Positions 7,771 through 16,745 are shown, counted from the first letter of the stretch. The stretch is 64,000 nucleotides of DNA from Paenibacillus sambharensis (GCF_003233845.1 NZ_QKRB01000043.1:186001-250000), one strand, 5' to 3'. The notes: generated by a model from the sequence alone, not told the origin. Numbers and translations are program-made.

Positions 7771-8193
7771 GTGTACTATGTAAACCGGGAACAAATCGCT
7801 GAGCGGCTTGCTGCCGTGCCGGCCGCAGCGGAAGGGATGAGCCAGCTCGCCGAAGCGTGGGATGGAACACTGCTGCAGGGTCTGGCTCAGGAGAGAGCGC
7901 TGCATATCGCCATCGAGATCGTGACCGATGTTGGAAGCTGTCTGATTGACGGCTTCATGATGCGGGATGCGAGCAGTTACGAAGATATTATTGATATAAC
8001 CGGTGCTGAAGGTGTGTTTCCGGCTGAAATACGGGAGAGGCTTCTAGAGCTGGTGAAGCTCCGCAAGCCGCTAGTTCAGGACTATTATAAGTGGAACCGC
8101 AGCGAGCTGCATCCGCTTACCCCGATCCTTCCGCATGTGCTTACCGTATTTAGAGAATCGGTGGAAGGATATTTGAGCCGGGAACTGTTTTAA
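7771..8193 (+). CDS. DUF86 / HepT-like protein (YutE type)
   Basis: A 140-residue all-helical protein with a GTG start 7 bases after GGCGGGGG. The sequence HIAIEIVTDVGSCLIDGF and the later KLRKPLVQDYY place it in DUF86, the fold shared with HepT toxins. Active HepT nucleases carry R-x4-H-x-Y; here the matching residues are Arg98, Gln103 and Tyr105, so the catalytic His is replaced. No MNT-type antitoxin gene adjoins it, so a house-keeping role like that of B. subtilis YutE, rather than a toxin, is more likely. An iron-sulfur-type regulator gene follows 39 bp downstream. Confidence 0.8.
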   Translation: MYYVNREQIAERLAAVPAAAEGMSQLAEAWDGTLLQGLAQERALHIAIEIVTDVGSCLIDGFMMRDASSYEDIIDITGAEGVFPAEIRERLLELVKLRKPLVQDYYKWNRSELHPLTPILPHVLTVFRESVEGYLSRELF

Positions 8194-8232
8194 GCGCTGA
8201 TAAGGCAGTGATAACTCCAGGAGGTGACCGTG

Positions 8233-8916
8233 ATGGCAGCAGGTAAAGACGAGCAGGTGACAGAATCCGGGAACCGGCATGATGGTACGACGCGCCAGAT
8301 GGTGTTAAAACTGCTAAAGACGAAAGGCCCAAGCAGCGCAGGAGAGCTCTCCAGACATCTCGGCATTACCGAGATGGCGGTAAGGCGTCATCTCAGCGCT
8401 CTGGAGGCCGATGGATATGTCGAGCCGTCTCTGGTGCGGCAGCCGATGGGCAGGCCAGCGTATGTTTATAGGCTGACGGAGGAAGCAGAGCAGCTGTTTC
8501 CCCGGAATTATCATACACTGGCACTGGATTTGCTCGAGGAGCTGGAAGACGACGGAGACACGATCGACCGCTTGTTCGAAGCCAGGAAGCTGAAGCTGAA
8601 GCAGCGCTATGCCGGGGGCATGGAGGGTAAGTCGCTTGGCGAGCGTGTATCTGAGCTTGCCCGCATTCAGAATGCTGGAGGCTATATGGTGGAAGTTGAG
8701 CCGGCGGAAGCCGGACCGGATACCGGATATGTAATGAATGAATACAACTGTCCCATTGCCCAGGTAGCCGGCCGGTATCAGCAAGCCTGCAGCTGCGAGC
8801 TGGAGCTGTTTGAAGCTCTGCTGGAGGCGAAGGTTCAGCGTACGGAATGTCTGGCCAAAGGCGGCAGCAAGTGCAGTTATACCATACTCCCTACAGGGTT
8901 GTCCGATAAGCCGTAG
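8233..8916 (+). CDS. SufR-like iron-sulfur transcriptional regulator
   Basis: A 227-residue regulator. Residues 17-80 form a DeoR/ArsR-type winged helix (RQMVLKLLKTKGPSSAGELS, EMAVRRHLSALEADGYVE). The C-terminal half carries the conserved cysteine pattern of the family: NCP, then ACSCE after 12 residues, then TEC and SKCSY seven residues apart, which could ligate an Fe-S cluster. SufR-type proteins sense cluster status and repress suf genes; no suf gene is in this window. ATG 8233 follows CCAGGAGG by 8 bases. DUF948 and YtxH genes lie downstream. Confidence 0.8.
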   Translation: MAAGKDEQVTESGNRHDGTTRQMVLKLLKTKGPSSAGELSRHLGITEMAVRRHLSALEADGYVEPSLVRQPMGRPAYVYRLTEEAEQLFPRNYHTLALDLLEELEDDGDTIDRLFEARKLKLKQRYAGGMEGKSLGERVSELARIQNAGGYMVEVEPAEAGPDTGYVMNEYNCPIAQVAGRYQQACSCELELFEALLEAKVQRTECLAKGGSKCSYTILPTGLSDKP

Positions 8917-9066
8917 TTTACGGCGGCGGACAGCTCTTTCTTTTTGCCTATACACCGGGCTTCCCTCCCCCCAAAAAAAGTTGTGTCAGGTCAAGCCTGC
9001 GCTGACTATACTGTCAGTACGAATTGGGCATTCGTCTATGGGACTACTGGAAGGAGGTTCGGGCGC

Positions 9067-9552
9067 ATGATGGTGTTATGGTGTGCTGCTGCAGCAACAG
9101 CGGCTTTCCTCGTCCTCACAGCTGTTATGCTGGTAGGCCTGTTTCAGCTAAAGCGCAAGCTCGGCCGCATGGAGGAAGGAGCTGCGGAAGTGCAGCGTGA
9201 GACAATTCTGCTGCTGAGGGAGCTGCGAGAAGCGGGAAGCAGTGCCGCCAAGACAGCAGCAGCGGTTAATCGCCAGCTGGCAAGAGCCGACAAGCTGTTT
9301 GCAGCAGCAGAGGAGCTTGGAGATGCGGCTGTGCATGCAGCGGCGGCAGCGAACCGGATAACGGAAGCCGTTAGTGTCAAGGCTGCCCGGCAGGTGGAGC
9401 AGGCTATGCACAACCGTCAGAAACAGATCGGCGAAGCGCTGGAGCTGGCTGAACTCGGATGGGCTGCCTGGACTTGGTGGCGTTCGAAAAATACCCCCTC
9501 CGCCCATTCTCCAGAATGTCAGACCCATGACGCAGGGCACGATAAGATCTGA
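9067..9552 (+). CDS. DUF948-type membrane-anchored coiled-coil protein
   Basis: A 161-residue protein: one N-terminal helix (AAAATAAFLVLTAVMLVGLF), then a long alanine-rich coiled coil (about residues 30-120) with LLRELREAGSSAAKTAAAVN. This matches the DUF948 architecture usually found beside YtxH-type genes in Bacilli. GGAAGGAGG lies 8 bases before the ATG at 9067; the frame is open upstream but has no ribosome site. It lies 14 bp before the YtxH gene, so they form an operon. Confidence 0.78.
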   Translation: MMVLWCAAAATAAFLVLTAVMLVGLFQLKRKLGRMEEGAAEVQRETILLLRELREAGSSAAKTAAAVNRQLARADKLFAAAEELGDAAVHAAAAANRITEAVSVKAARQVEQAMHNRQKQIGEALELAELGWAAWTWWRSKNTPSAHSPECQTHDAGHDKI

Positions 9553-9566
9553 AGGGAGCGATTAAG

Positions 9567-9899
9567 ATGATGAATCAGAACAATTCAATGAAGAACTTCC
9601 TGATTGGAACAGCAGCTGGTCTGGCGGTTGGCGCGGTAACTGCATTGTTGTTTGCACCGAAAGCAGGCAAGGAGCTGCGCAGAGATATTGCCGATGGCAC
9701 GCAGCAGGCCTATGATTCCACCTGCAAGGTAGCCAGCCAGGTAACGGAATCGACAGCCAAAATGGCAAGGCAGGTAGGAAGCCAAACGGCGTCCATCGCC
9801 GGCAAGGCAAAGGACACACTCGGCTCGGTTAATCCTTGGGGCAAATCCAAAGAGCAAACGGACAGCCCGCAGGGCGATAATATGTCGGTTGTTTCCTAA
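9567..9899 (+). CDS. YtxH-family protein
   Basis: A 110-residue protein beginning with the family signature: one glycine-rich helix FLIGTAAGLAVGAVTALLFA, then PKAGKELRRDI. The rest is a helical, apolipoprotein-like tail (TAKMARQVGSQ, AGKAKDTLG). YtxH proteins are SigB/SigH-linked general stress proteins of the cell envelope in Bacillus; the function is unclear. GGGAG precedes the ATG and a terminator follows. Confidence 0.85.
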   Translation: MMNQNNSMKNFLIGTAAGLAVGAVTALLFAPKAGKELRRDIADGTQQAYDSTCKVASQVTESTAKMARQVGSQTASIAGKAKDTLGSVNPWGKSKEQTDSPQGDNMSVVS

Positions 9900-9920
9900 T
9901 TCGTTATATTCCATCCCCTA

Positions 9921-9961
9921 GAGGGCCCCTCCAGCAGGTATAGCGGAGCGGGCCCTTATCT
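9921..9961 (+). terminator. Terminator after the DUF948-YtxH operon
   Basis: AGGGCCC (9922-9928) pairs with GGGCCCT (9950-9956), extended inward by CTCC/GGAG, and is followed by TATCTT. The T-tract is weak. Confidence 0.65.
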
Positions 9962-9988
9962 TACGGCTGACATGCCATTCGCCTGTTC

Positions 9989-10017
9989 TTGAACCTTGTC
10001 TGAATTTACGCTAAGAT
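9989..10017 (+). promoter_or_regulatory. Probable racE promoter
   Basis: TTGAAC (9989-9994), a 17-bp spacer and TAAGAT (10012-10017), about 85 bp before the racemase start. Confidence 0.55.
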
Positions 10018-10103
10018 GTAGGTACGTTTTTGCACTTATTTTCATATGGTATGGTGACTGAACTTACTTATTCGTATTTTAAGACAAGGAAAGCGGTGTA
10101 TAT

Positions 10104-10913
10104 GTGCAACAGCCGATTGCTATACTAGATTCGGGCGTGGGCGGATTAACGGTAGCCAAGGAAGTGATGAGACAGCTCCCGCGCGAGAAAATCATCTATT
10201 TCGGCGATACTGCGCGCACCCCGTACGGCCCGAGGCCGGCTCAAGAGGTTATCCGTTTCACTCAGGAAATCGTAGATTATTTATTGAAATTCTCACCGAA
10301 AATGATCGTCATTGCCTGCAATACCGCGACCGCCTTTGCACTTGAGACGATCCGTTCACGCGTGTCCATTCCGGTGATCGGCGTTGTCCATCCGGGGGCC
10401 AGAGCCGCCATTAACCGGACACAGTCCGGTTATATCGGGGTAATTGGCACGGAAGGCACGGTGAACAGCGGTGCCTACGAACAGGCCTTGAAGCAGCTGT
10501 CCCCGCATGTTGATGTCGTAAGTGTAGCCTGCCCAAGATTCGTTCCGCTTGTTGAGAGAGGGAATTTCCGCTCAGAGGAAACCTATAACACGGTTAATGA
10601 ATCATTGGCTGGTCTGCGGTCAACCCGGATAGATACCTTGATTCTGGGCTGCACGCATTATCCTTTTCTGGCAGAGACGATATCCGATGTGATGGGTGGA
10701 CAGATTGCCTTAATCAGCTCAGCAGAGGAGACCGCGCGTGATATCAGTACGATTCTCCATGACAAGGGCAAGCTTGCCCGCGGAGATCTGCTGCCTGTGC
10801 ACCAGTTCTGCTGCAGCGGCGACCCGCAGATGTTCAAGATGATTGCCCAGCAGTGGTTAAACGAACAGATTGAATTAACGCCGATTGTCTGGCAGGTCCC
10901 GCATATCGGCTGA
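10104..10913 (+). CDS. racE: Glutamate racemase
   Basis: A 269-residue cytoplasmic enzyme that interconverts L- and D-glutamate for peptidoglycan. The family motifs are intact: LDSGVGGLTV at the N-terminus, YFGDTARTPYG, the first catalytic cysteine in IVIACNTATA and the second in LILGCTHYPFL. The length is normal. It uses a GTG start with AAGGAAAG upstream. It stands alone, with a promoter candidate upstream and a hairpin downstream. The LysM-M14 peptidase gene that follows also acts on the D-Glu branch of wall peptides. Confidence 0.95.
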   Translation: MQQPIAILDSGVGGLTVAKEVMRQLPREKIIYFGDTARTPYGPRPAQEVIRFTQEIVDYLLKFSPKMIVIACNTATAFALETIRSRVSIPVIGVVHPGARAAINRTQSGYIGVIGTEGTVNSGAYEQALKQLSPHVDVVSVACPRFVPLVERGNFRSEETYNTVNESLAGLRSTRIDTLILGCTHYPFLAETISDVMGGQIALISSAEETARDISTILHDKGKLARGDLLPVHQFCCSGDPQMFKMIAQQWLNEQIELTPIVWQVPHIG

Positions 10914-10940
10914 CTTAACACGTTGATACGAACGAATTTG

Positions 10941-10975
10941 GAAGCTGCCTGTCAGACGTAGTCTGAGGCAGCTTC
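10941..10975. repeat. Perfect hairpin after racE
   Basis: GAAGCTGCCT and TCAGAC pair with GTCTGA and GGCAGCTTC across GTA. No T-run follows on the plus strand, so termination is uncertain. Confidence 0.6.
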
Positions 10976-11086
10976 ATGCTGTCGTAGGGGCTTGACCTCT
11001 GTGAGAGCAGGGGCACTGATACATACCTGCTGACTGCTTCGCATAAACATGGTGGAAAATCCGATCTTTCTGGGAGGAAACCGCCC

Positions 11087-12289
11087 ATGTTCCGTTACAT
11101 CGTACAACCGGGTGATACCGTGCTGCGCATTGCCAAGATGTTTCATCTTCACGGGGATGCCATCTATACGGCCAACCCGCATATTTCCTCTGCGAATCAT
11201 CTGTCCCCAGGGCTTGTTCTGTCGATCCCAACGCCGGAGCCCCAGCAGTACTGCATTCAGCAGGGGGATACGATGATGGGCATTGCCCGTATGTTTGGCG
11301 TTCCGGTCAACCGGATCATGGCTCTTAACCCCTATCTCAATCCGCAGGCATTGCTTCCTGGGCAGCTGGTAACGATTCCGCCGGGTATGAGCGGCAGAAT
11401 TGTAGAAGCTAATGAAGAATACGGACCCCGCCAGCTCGTGCGCGATCTTGGCCGGCTTAAAGCCTTATATCCCTTCCTTGAGATCGGGGAATATGGAAGC
11501 AGTGTGCTGGGGCAGCCTCTCTGTTACATCAGGCTGGGTACGGGGAAGCGCCGCATTCATGTTAACGCCGCATTTCATGCGAATGAATGGATTACTTCGC
11601 TGGTAGCGATGACTTGTATTGAAGACCTTGCCCGGGCGCTTTCGCTTGGAGAGACATATCGCGGCTTCGAACCGGAAGCGCTGCTCCGCCGCTGCCAGCT
11701 CGTTGTCGCGCCCATGGTGAATCCAGATGGCGTGGAGCTGGCCCAGCAGGGTGTAACACCGTCCCACCCTTATTATGAGAGCCTGCTGAAGTGGAATCGG
11801 TATTCTCCCCGTTTCTTTCGCTGGAAATCGAATATACGCGGGGTGGACTTGAATGACCAGTTTCCTGCTCATTGGGAGGAAGAGTGTGCAAGGCGCGGTA
11901 CGGAGGGGCCTGGTCCGCGAGACTATCCGGGTACAGCTCCGCTAAGCGAACCGGAGGCCGCTGCAATCGCTGAGCTCGCACGCCGGGAGCAGTTCGATGT
12001 CGTGCTTGCGCTGCATACCCAGGGCCAGGAGATTTATTGGAACTACCGGGACATGGAACCGCCTGGCACCGAGCAGCTTGCCGCAAGGCTTGGCATGGTA
12101 AGCGGCTACCGTCCGGTCAAGCTGACCGGAAGCGATGCCGGTTATAAGGATTGGTTCATCCAGGAGTTCAGAAGGCCCGGATTTACCATTGAGGCGGGTT
12201 ATGGCGTTAATCCGCTCCCTTTATCGCAGTTCGCTGATATTTATGATGAGATGGCACCTCTGCTGCTGGAAGTCATGACTGCGGAGTAA
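11087..12289 (+). CDS. LysM-containing M14 gamma-D-glutamyl-diaminopimelate peptidase
   Basis: A 400-residue protein with two LysM repeats (about residues 3-47 and 55-98) followed by an M14 zinc carboxypeptidase domain. The zinc ligands are visible as HANEW (H-x2-E) and ALHTQGQ; the catalytic Glu is in FTIEAGYG. This architecture is that of peptidase I (ENP1) of Lysinibacillus sphaericus, which cuts the gamma-D-Glu-mDAP bond in spore or vegetative peptidoglycan. No signal peptide is seen. GGGAGGAAA precedes ATG 11087. Family assignment is firm; the timing (sporulation or germination) is inferred. Confidence 0.92.
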   Translation: MFRYIVQPGDTVLRIAKMFHLHGDAIYTANPHISSANHLSPGLVLSIPTPEPQQYCIQQGDTMMGIARMFGVPVNRIMALNPYLNPQALLPGQLVTIPPGMSGRIVEANEEYGPRQLVRDLGRLKALYPFLEIGEYGSSVLGQPLCYIRLGTGKRRIHVNAAFHANEWITSLVAMTCIEDLARALSLGETYRGFEPEALLRRCQLVVAPMVNPDGVELAQQGVTPSHPYYESLLKWNRYSPRFFRWKSNIRGVDLNDQFPAHWEEECARRGTEGPGPRDYPGTAPLSEPEAAAIAELARREQFDVVLALHTQGQEIYWNYRDMEPPGTEQLAARLGMVSGYRPVKLTGSDAGYKDWFIQEFRRPGFTIEAGYGVNPLPLSQFADIYDEMAPLLLEVMTAE

Positions 12290-12355
12290 GGCCAGGCAGT
12301 CTCATATGCAGGGCGGCGGGCGCTTATGCTATAATGGCGCAAAGGAGGGATGAGG

Positions 12356-12610
12356 ATGGCACGTAAACGGTCACTGCTCTCTTTGCGCCATTGGAAGCAT
12401 GTATTTGTGCGTATTTACCGGTTGATTCGCTCACCGCTGGTGAAGCCGGCGGACAAGCTGCTGTTTCTGCTGCCTGTGGCGTTATATTGGGTTCTGCCTG
12501 ATGTTATGCCATTTGTCCCTGTGGATGATATTGCTGTGACTATGTTCGCTGCGGAATGGTTTACCCGGCGCGCCGAATCGAAATATCCGAATGTCCCAGG
12601 CGGCAGTTGA
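12356..12610 (+). CDS. Small DUF1232/YkvA-like membrane protein
   Basis: An 84-residue protein with RLIRSPLVKPADKLLFLLPVALYWVLPDVMPFVPVDDIAV, which resembles the DUF1232 core (a hydrophobic helix followed by a DxxPFxxxDD turn). ATG 12356 lies 6-7 bases after AAAGGAGGG; the ATG at 12350 abuts that site. A TATAAT occurs just upstream. The function of the family is unknown. Confidence 0.7.
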   Translation: MARKRSLLSLRHWKHVFVRIYRLIRSPLVKPADKLLFLLPVALYWVLPDVMPFVPVDDIAVTMFAAEWFTRRAESKYPNVPGGS

Positions 12611-12709
12611 ACTTCGGGTGCCAATTCATTACAATGAAGAAGATTTACTTATTGATGATGGTGCAGTGTTCTCTAATGAATGGTGCTGACGAAGGAGCTG
12701 GAACAGGTT

Positions 12710-13012
12710 ATGAGATGCAAAATTTCACGCAACGCGGCCAAGGTGCTGCTTGAAGAATTGAACAAGCCTGAGAATGAGGGCAAGAAGCTGAGAGTGTACA
12801 TTACGCATTCCCATGGCGACCATGCCCACTATGGCATGACGCTTGATGATGCGAAGGAAGGCGATGAGATCGTCTCTACCGATAAAGGGATTGACGTGCT
12901 CCTTGCCAAGGGTGAGGATATGCTCGACGGTGTTCGTATTGACTACTTTTACGTACCGAAGGAAGGCTTCGCGATTACGAATCCGACCAAAGGCAACCAC
13001 GGAGACCACTGA
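12710..13012 (+). CDS. HesB/IscA-like protein lacking the cluster cysteines
   Basis: A protein of about 100 residues starting MRCKISRNAAKVLLEELNKP, similar to the opening of A-type carrier and HesB-like proteins. The later pattern DEIVSTDKGIDVLLAKGEDMLDGVRIDYFY also fits that fold. The three conserved cysteines of IscA are absent: the C-terminus is TNPTKGNHGDH, and only Cys3 is present. A His/Asp-rich stretch THSHGDHAHYG could bind metal (inference). GAAGGAG lies 12 bases before ATG 12710; an in-frame ATG at 12680 is possible. Confidence 0.65.
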   Translation: MRCKISRNAAKVLLEELNKPENEGKKLRVYITHSHGDHAHYGMTLDDAKEGDEIVSTDKGIDVLLAKGEDMLDGVRIDYFYVPKEGFAITNPTKGNHGDH

Positions 13013-13056
13013 TCATAAGGGTCGGCAGGCCGGCCGTGCCGGAATGAAGGGGAATT

Positions 13057-13284
13057 ATGGCTAACGACATCCGAATTTGTGACAAATGCAAGCATATGCG
13101 TGTAAAGACGGCTCTGCCCAAGCTGCAGAAGCTTGCGCCTGATGCCGAGATTAAGGTTGGCTGCAAGTCGTACTGCGGTCCCTGTGCCAAATACGCGTTT
13201 GTTTTTATTAACGGCCGCTACTTGAAGGCACCGACCGAGGACGAAGTTATTGAGAAGGCTAAGCAATTTATCAAGAAACCTTAA
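13057..13284 (+). CDS. YuzB-like DUF1450 protein
   Basis: A 75-residue protein with CDKCKH near the N-terminus and GCKSYCGPCAKYAFVFINGR in the middle, the signature of the DUF1450/YuzB family. The five-cysteine pattern suggests a metal or thioredoxin-like role, but no function is established. GAAGGGGAATT precedes the ATG. It follows the HesB-like gene by 44 bp in the same direction, so the two are probably co-transcribed. A strong terminator follows. Confidence 0.85.
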   Translation: MANDIRICDKCKHMRVKTALPKLQKLAPDAEIKVGCKSYCGPCAKYAFVFINGRYLKAPTEDEVIEKAKQFIKKP

Positions 13285-13301
13285 CCGAGTTAGATTGAGC
13301 G

Positions 13302-13348
13302 AAGGGCTCTCTCCAGGCTGGACATTAATCCGGCAGGAGAGAGCCCTT
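13302..13348. terminator. Bidirectional terminator
   Basis: AAGGGCTCTCTCC pairs with GGAGAGAGCCCTT, followed by GTTCTTATTCCTTGTTCTT. It sits between the convergent yuzB-like and sulfatase genes. Confidence 0.85.
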
Positions 13349-13378
13349 GTTCTTATTCCTTGTTCTTCAACAAAATTG

Positions 13379-15361
13379 CTAATCCGCTCTTCGAATACGT
13401 TTCAGCAGGTTACCTTCTACCACATTCATGGAATGGGTAATTTCATCAGCGGCGGCCTTGCGTCCTTCTTTACAATCCTCAGTAGGCAGCGGCTCGCCGC
13501 TGTCTGCCCGGAAGCAGCCCTGCACGGTACTGCTGCCTGCCGGCAAGTAGAAGATTCGTCCATCTGTGAACGCTCCGCTTCGAAACACGACCATTCGGCC
13601 GGAAGCCTGCTCTTCTGTCGTTAGCGGGCGCCCTGCCATCGCCAAGCTGCTGCTGTCGATGCCGAGCAGATGCAGGATGGAAGGCGCGATATCAATCTGG
13701 CCGCCAATCTCCGGGCTTACTGTCCCGGCTTTGGCACCATCGGGGAGATGGATAACAAGCGGAACCTGCTTCAGTGTCTGATACCGGTCCACCTCGTTCA
13801 GCTTGCGTCCGATGACCTTCTCGAATTTGGACCAGTCCCGGATCGAATTGTCGTGATCGCCATAGAAGATGAAGATGGAACTGTCCCATAGCCCTCTCTG
13901 CTTAAGCGAATCAATGAACTGGCCCAGTGCCGAGTCAAGATAGTGGATGGCCTGCAGGTAGTCACCGAAGAGCGTGTTCCGGTAGGCTCCAACGTCCAGC
14001 TTCTCATAACCGGCGGGCAGCTTGTACGGGTGATGGCTAGAGAGCGTGATTAGGAACGAATAGAAGGGCTGCTGCTGCCCCGCAATCCATTCGGCGGATT
14101 GACGGAAGAAGGAGCGGTCACCAAGCGACCAGCCGAGCGGCTCATCGATCTCGTAATGCTTCTTGCTGTAGAACGTGTCATAGCCCATATTCCGGTATAC
14201 GGTGTTGCGATTCCAGAAGCCGGCATCGTAAGCGTGGTAGACCGATGTGCCATACCCGGCATTTCGCAGTGTTTGCGGCAGACAGTCGAAGGTATGGTCT
14301 GCATGCCGGAAAAATACCGAGCCGCTCTGCAGCGGATGCTGCGAGCATTGGGCGGCAAAGTCGGCATCCGAAGTACGGCCCTGGGCTACCTGATGGTAGA
14401 AACGGTTGAAATACCAGCTTTCCTTCAGCAGCCGGTTCAGGTTTGGCGTAATCTCGCGGCCCTCGATCGTATGGTTAATCACAAAGCTCTGCAGGGCTTC
14501 TCCCTGTACCATGATGACATTGCGGCCTTTATAAGCGCCGAAGAGCTTGTCCTGCTGGGCAGCCTTGCGCTGCAGTCCGCGTTCCTCGAACCAGCCTGCT
14601 GAAGCCGCCGCTTCCTCATCTGTCAGCCTCCTGCCGCCAAGCCACTGCTGCGTAATGAAGCGGTAGGTGTCATATCCGTGAAAACCGTAGAGACCTGTAA
14701 CATTGTATAAGGACAGGTTCCACCAGTTGCCGGTAAATAACCCTTGTGCCCAGGTATTCTTAGCCTTGGTGACGGGTACATGGATGAACGTAATCCCTGC
14801 GGTCAGCAGCAGGATTCCTGCGGCATAACGAAGCGGCCGGAAGCCGCTTGTTAAGCGTTTTGGCCGTATTCTCCGGCCTTCCGGCGAGCGGTCTCTCTTG
14901 AATACGGCGTACAGCGTCAGCGGAATCAGAATCAGCCAATCTGCCGCGTACAGCAGATCGCGCACATCCAGCAGGGCGCCGATGCTCTCGCCAAGCGCCC
15001 CAAGCTGTCCAGCCTGAAGCAGAACCGGTACCGATATAAGATCCTGGAAATACCGGAAATAGACGAGGTCGGCATACAATACAATCGTCAGCAGAACGTT
15101 GAGTGCAGTCAGCGCAGCCAGCCGGGCCCTGAAAGGCAGCCAAACGGTCCAGAAGCAGAGCAGTGCAAGGGTGGCTGCAGCAACCAGGGCATCGGTTGGC
15201 GTCATCATCATATTCCGTACATGGACCATGCGGTCGAACAGGTAGAGCTTGGCGAGCATCAGCACAAAAAAAAGCAGCACGTCCAGCGCATAAGCCCGTT
15301 CCATGAAGCGGAACAGGAAGCGGATACCCTGGCGTGCGGGAGAAATGAGCATCGTCAGCAT
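13379..15361 (-). CDS. LTA synthase family sulfatase-like membrane enzyme
   Basis: A 660-residue protein: about five membrane helices within residues 25-200, then an extracellular alkaline-phosphatase-superfamily domain. Visible landmarks are Glu288 in VQGEALQSF, the catalytic Thr330 in QGRTSDADF, and the metal site YGDHD. Lipoteichoic acid synthases use such a domain to transfer glycerol-phosphate from phosphatidylglycerol. Length and order match LtaS/YfnI/YqgS proteins, so either a polymerase or a primase is possible. GGAAGGGA lies 10 bases before ATG 15361. Confidence 0.9.
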   Translation of the reverse strand: MLTMLISPARQGIRFLFRFMERAYALDVLLFFVLMLAKLYLFDRMVHVRNMMMTPTDALVAAATLALLCFWTVWLPFRARLAALTALNVLLTIVLYADLVYFRYFQDLISVPVLLQAGQLGALGESIGALLDVRDLLYAADWLILIPLTLYAVFKRDRSPEGRRIRPKRLTSGFRPLRYAAGILLLTAGITFIHVPVTKAKNTWAQGLFTGNWWNLSLYNVTGLYGFHGYDTYRFITQQWLGGRRLTDEEAAASAGWFEERGLQRKAAQQDKLFGAYKGRNVIMVQGEALQSFVINHTIEGREITPNLNRLLKESWYFNRFYHQVAQGRTSDADFAAQCSQHPLQSGSVFFRHADHTFDCLPQTLRNAGYGTSVYHAYDAGFWNRNTVYRNMGYDTFYSKKHYEIDEPLGWSLGDRSFFRQSAEWIAGQQQPFYSFLITLSSHHPYKLPAGYEKLDVGAYRNTLFGDYLQAIHYLDSALGQFIDSLKQRGLWDSSIFIFYGDHDNSIRDWSKFEKVIGRKLNEVDRYQTLKQVPLVIHLPDGAKAGTVSPEIGGQIDIAPSILHLLGIDSSSLAMAGRPLTTEEQASGRMVVFRSGAFTDGRIFYLPAGSSTVQGCFRADSGEPLPTEDCKEGRKAAADEITHSMNVVEGNLLKRIRRAD

Positions 15362-15470
15362 AAGCGGTGGTCCCTTCCTGGTTTACAATATCGCAACAAC
15401 CCGGTTCGGTTATCATGCACCATGGGCTGTTGTTTTATAAACGCCGGAAGAACCTGTCCGCGAGGGGAGT

Positions 15471-16628
15471 CTAGAGAGACTCGTCCTGCTTCGGAAGCGG
15501 GGGCAAGGGCCCCAGATATTGATACAGATTGCACTCAATCCGCCCGTTAAAAAGCTTGCGCTTCTTGTCGGCCGGCTTCCCGTAATAGTGCTCAAAGGAG
15601 CGGGCGGGACTGAGGGCGAAGACGGACCAGGTGGACAGTACAGAGGCTGTAAACCCAAGAGAGCGGACAGTCTTCTCTGCTTCCCGTTCATCTCCAAGCC
15701 GCTCGCCGTACGGCGGGTTGGTTACGATGCAGCCGTAATCGCTGTCGAGCTTAACCTGCGATACAGGCAGCGTATGGAACTTGAGCTCTTTGGCGAAGCC
15801 GGCCTTCTTGGCGGAGGCTTCAGCGACCTCAATCGCTTTGGGGTCAATATCCGAGCCGCCGATCTCAAGCGGGATATCATCCTTCACCAAATCATAAGCT
15901 TCTTCGCGTGCCTGCTCCCAAGCCTGCTCGCCAATGATAGGCCACAGCTCGCTGTTGAAGCTTCTCCGCAGGCCTGGAGCGATGTTCCAGCCGATCATGG
16001 CGGCTTCTACAGGGAAGGTGCCAGAGCCGCAGAACGGATCGTACAGCGGTCTGTGCGGACGCCAGCGGCTGATCATGATGATCGCCGCTGCCATCGTCTC
16101 CTTGAGCGGCGCTTCCGTTACGAGCTTCCGGTAGCCGCGCTTATGCAGGCCGGGTCCTGTCGTATCGAGTGTCAGTGTCGCCCTGTCCTTGAGGAGTGAC
16201 ACCTCAATCACGTAACGCGCCCCGTCTTCCGGAAACCATTCGGTCTTGTAGCGCTGCTTCATCTTCTCCACAACGGCTTTCTTGACGATGCCCTGACAGG
16301 CGGGCACGCTCGACAGCTGGGATTTATGCGAACGGCCCTCCACAGGGAATTCGGCATCGCCGGGTATCCAGTCCGGCCAATCCAGCGCCTTGGTTCCTTC
16401 AAACAGCTCGTCGAAGGTGAGGGCATCAAATTCACCCATCTTGACGAGGACACGGTCTGCTGTCCGCAGCCAAAGGTTGGCGCGGCTGATGTCGGCCGGG
16501 GTGCCGCGGAATGTGACACGGCCGTTGTCTACGGTAACATGCTCATACCCGAGATCGCGCAGCTCCCGGGCAACTATAGCTTCAAGCCCCATCGGTGATG
16601 TGGCGATCAGTTCAATTGTCTTCATCAT
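15471..16628 (-). CDS. THUMP-domain rRNA (guanine-N2) methyltransferase, RlmL/YpsC type
   Basis: A 385-residue SAM-dependent enzyme. The N-terminal THUMP region (about 1-160) carries IATSPMGLEAIVARELRDLG and RVTFRGTPADI; the C-terminal Rossmann domain has DPFCGSGTFPVEAA and the catalytic NPPYGERLG. This is the family that makes m2G in 23S rRNA (RlmL N-terminal half). Length equals the Bacillus YpsC form. The gene lies about 110 bp upstream of the LTA-synthase-like gene on the same strand, with no obvious shared function. Confidence 0.92.
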   Translation of the reverse strand: MMKTIELIATSPMGLEAIVARELRDLGYEHVTVDNGRVTFRGTPADISRANLWLRTADRVLVKMGEFDALTFDELFEGTKALDWPDWIPGDAEFPVEGRSHKSQLSSVPACQGIVKKAVVEKMKQRYKTEWFPEDGARYVIEVSLLKDRATLTLDTTGPGLHKRGYRKLVTEAPLKETMAAAIIMISRWRPHRPLYDPFCGSGTFPVEAAMIGWNIAPGLRRSFNSELWPIIGEQAWEQAREEAYDLVKDDIPLEIGGSDIDPKAIEVAEASAKKAGFAKELKFHTLPVSQVKLDSDYGCIVTNPPYGERLGDEREAEKTVRSLGFTASVLSTWSVFALSPARSFEHYYGKPADKKRKLFNGRIECNLYQYLGPLPPLPKQDESL

Positions 16629-16745
16629 TGCAATCGCACCGCTTCCCAGTCGAATTAAGGCGCGGTTGTATCCGCAGCCTTGAAAAGTTACAATCTAGTA
16701 TAGGACAAATCAGGAGGAAATGACAAACGAAGGAGTGGATAACCC

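Noticed and set aside
10941-10975. Perfect hairpin after racE as an intrinsic terminator
   Set aside because: No T-run on either side; kept only as a hairpin.
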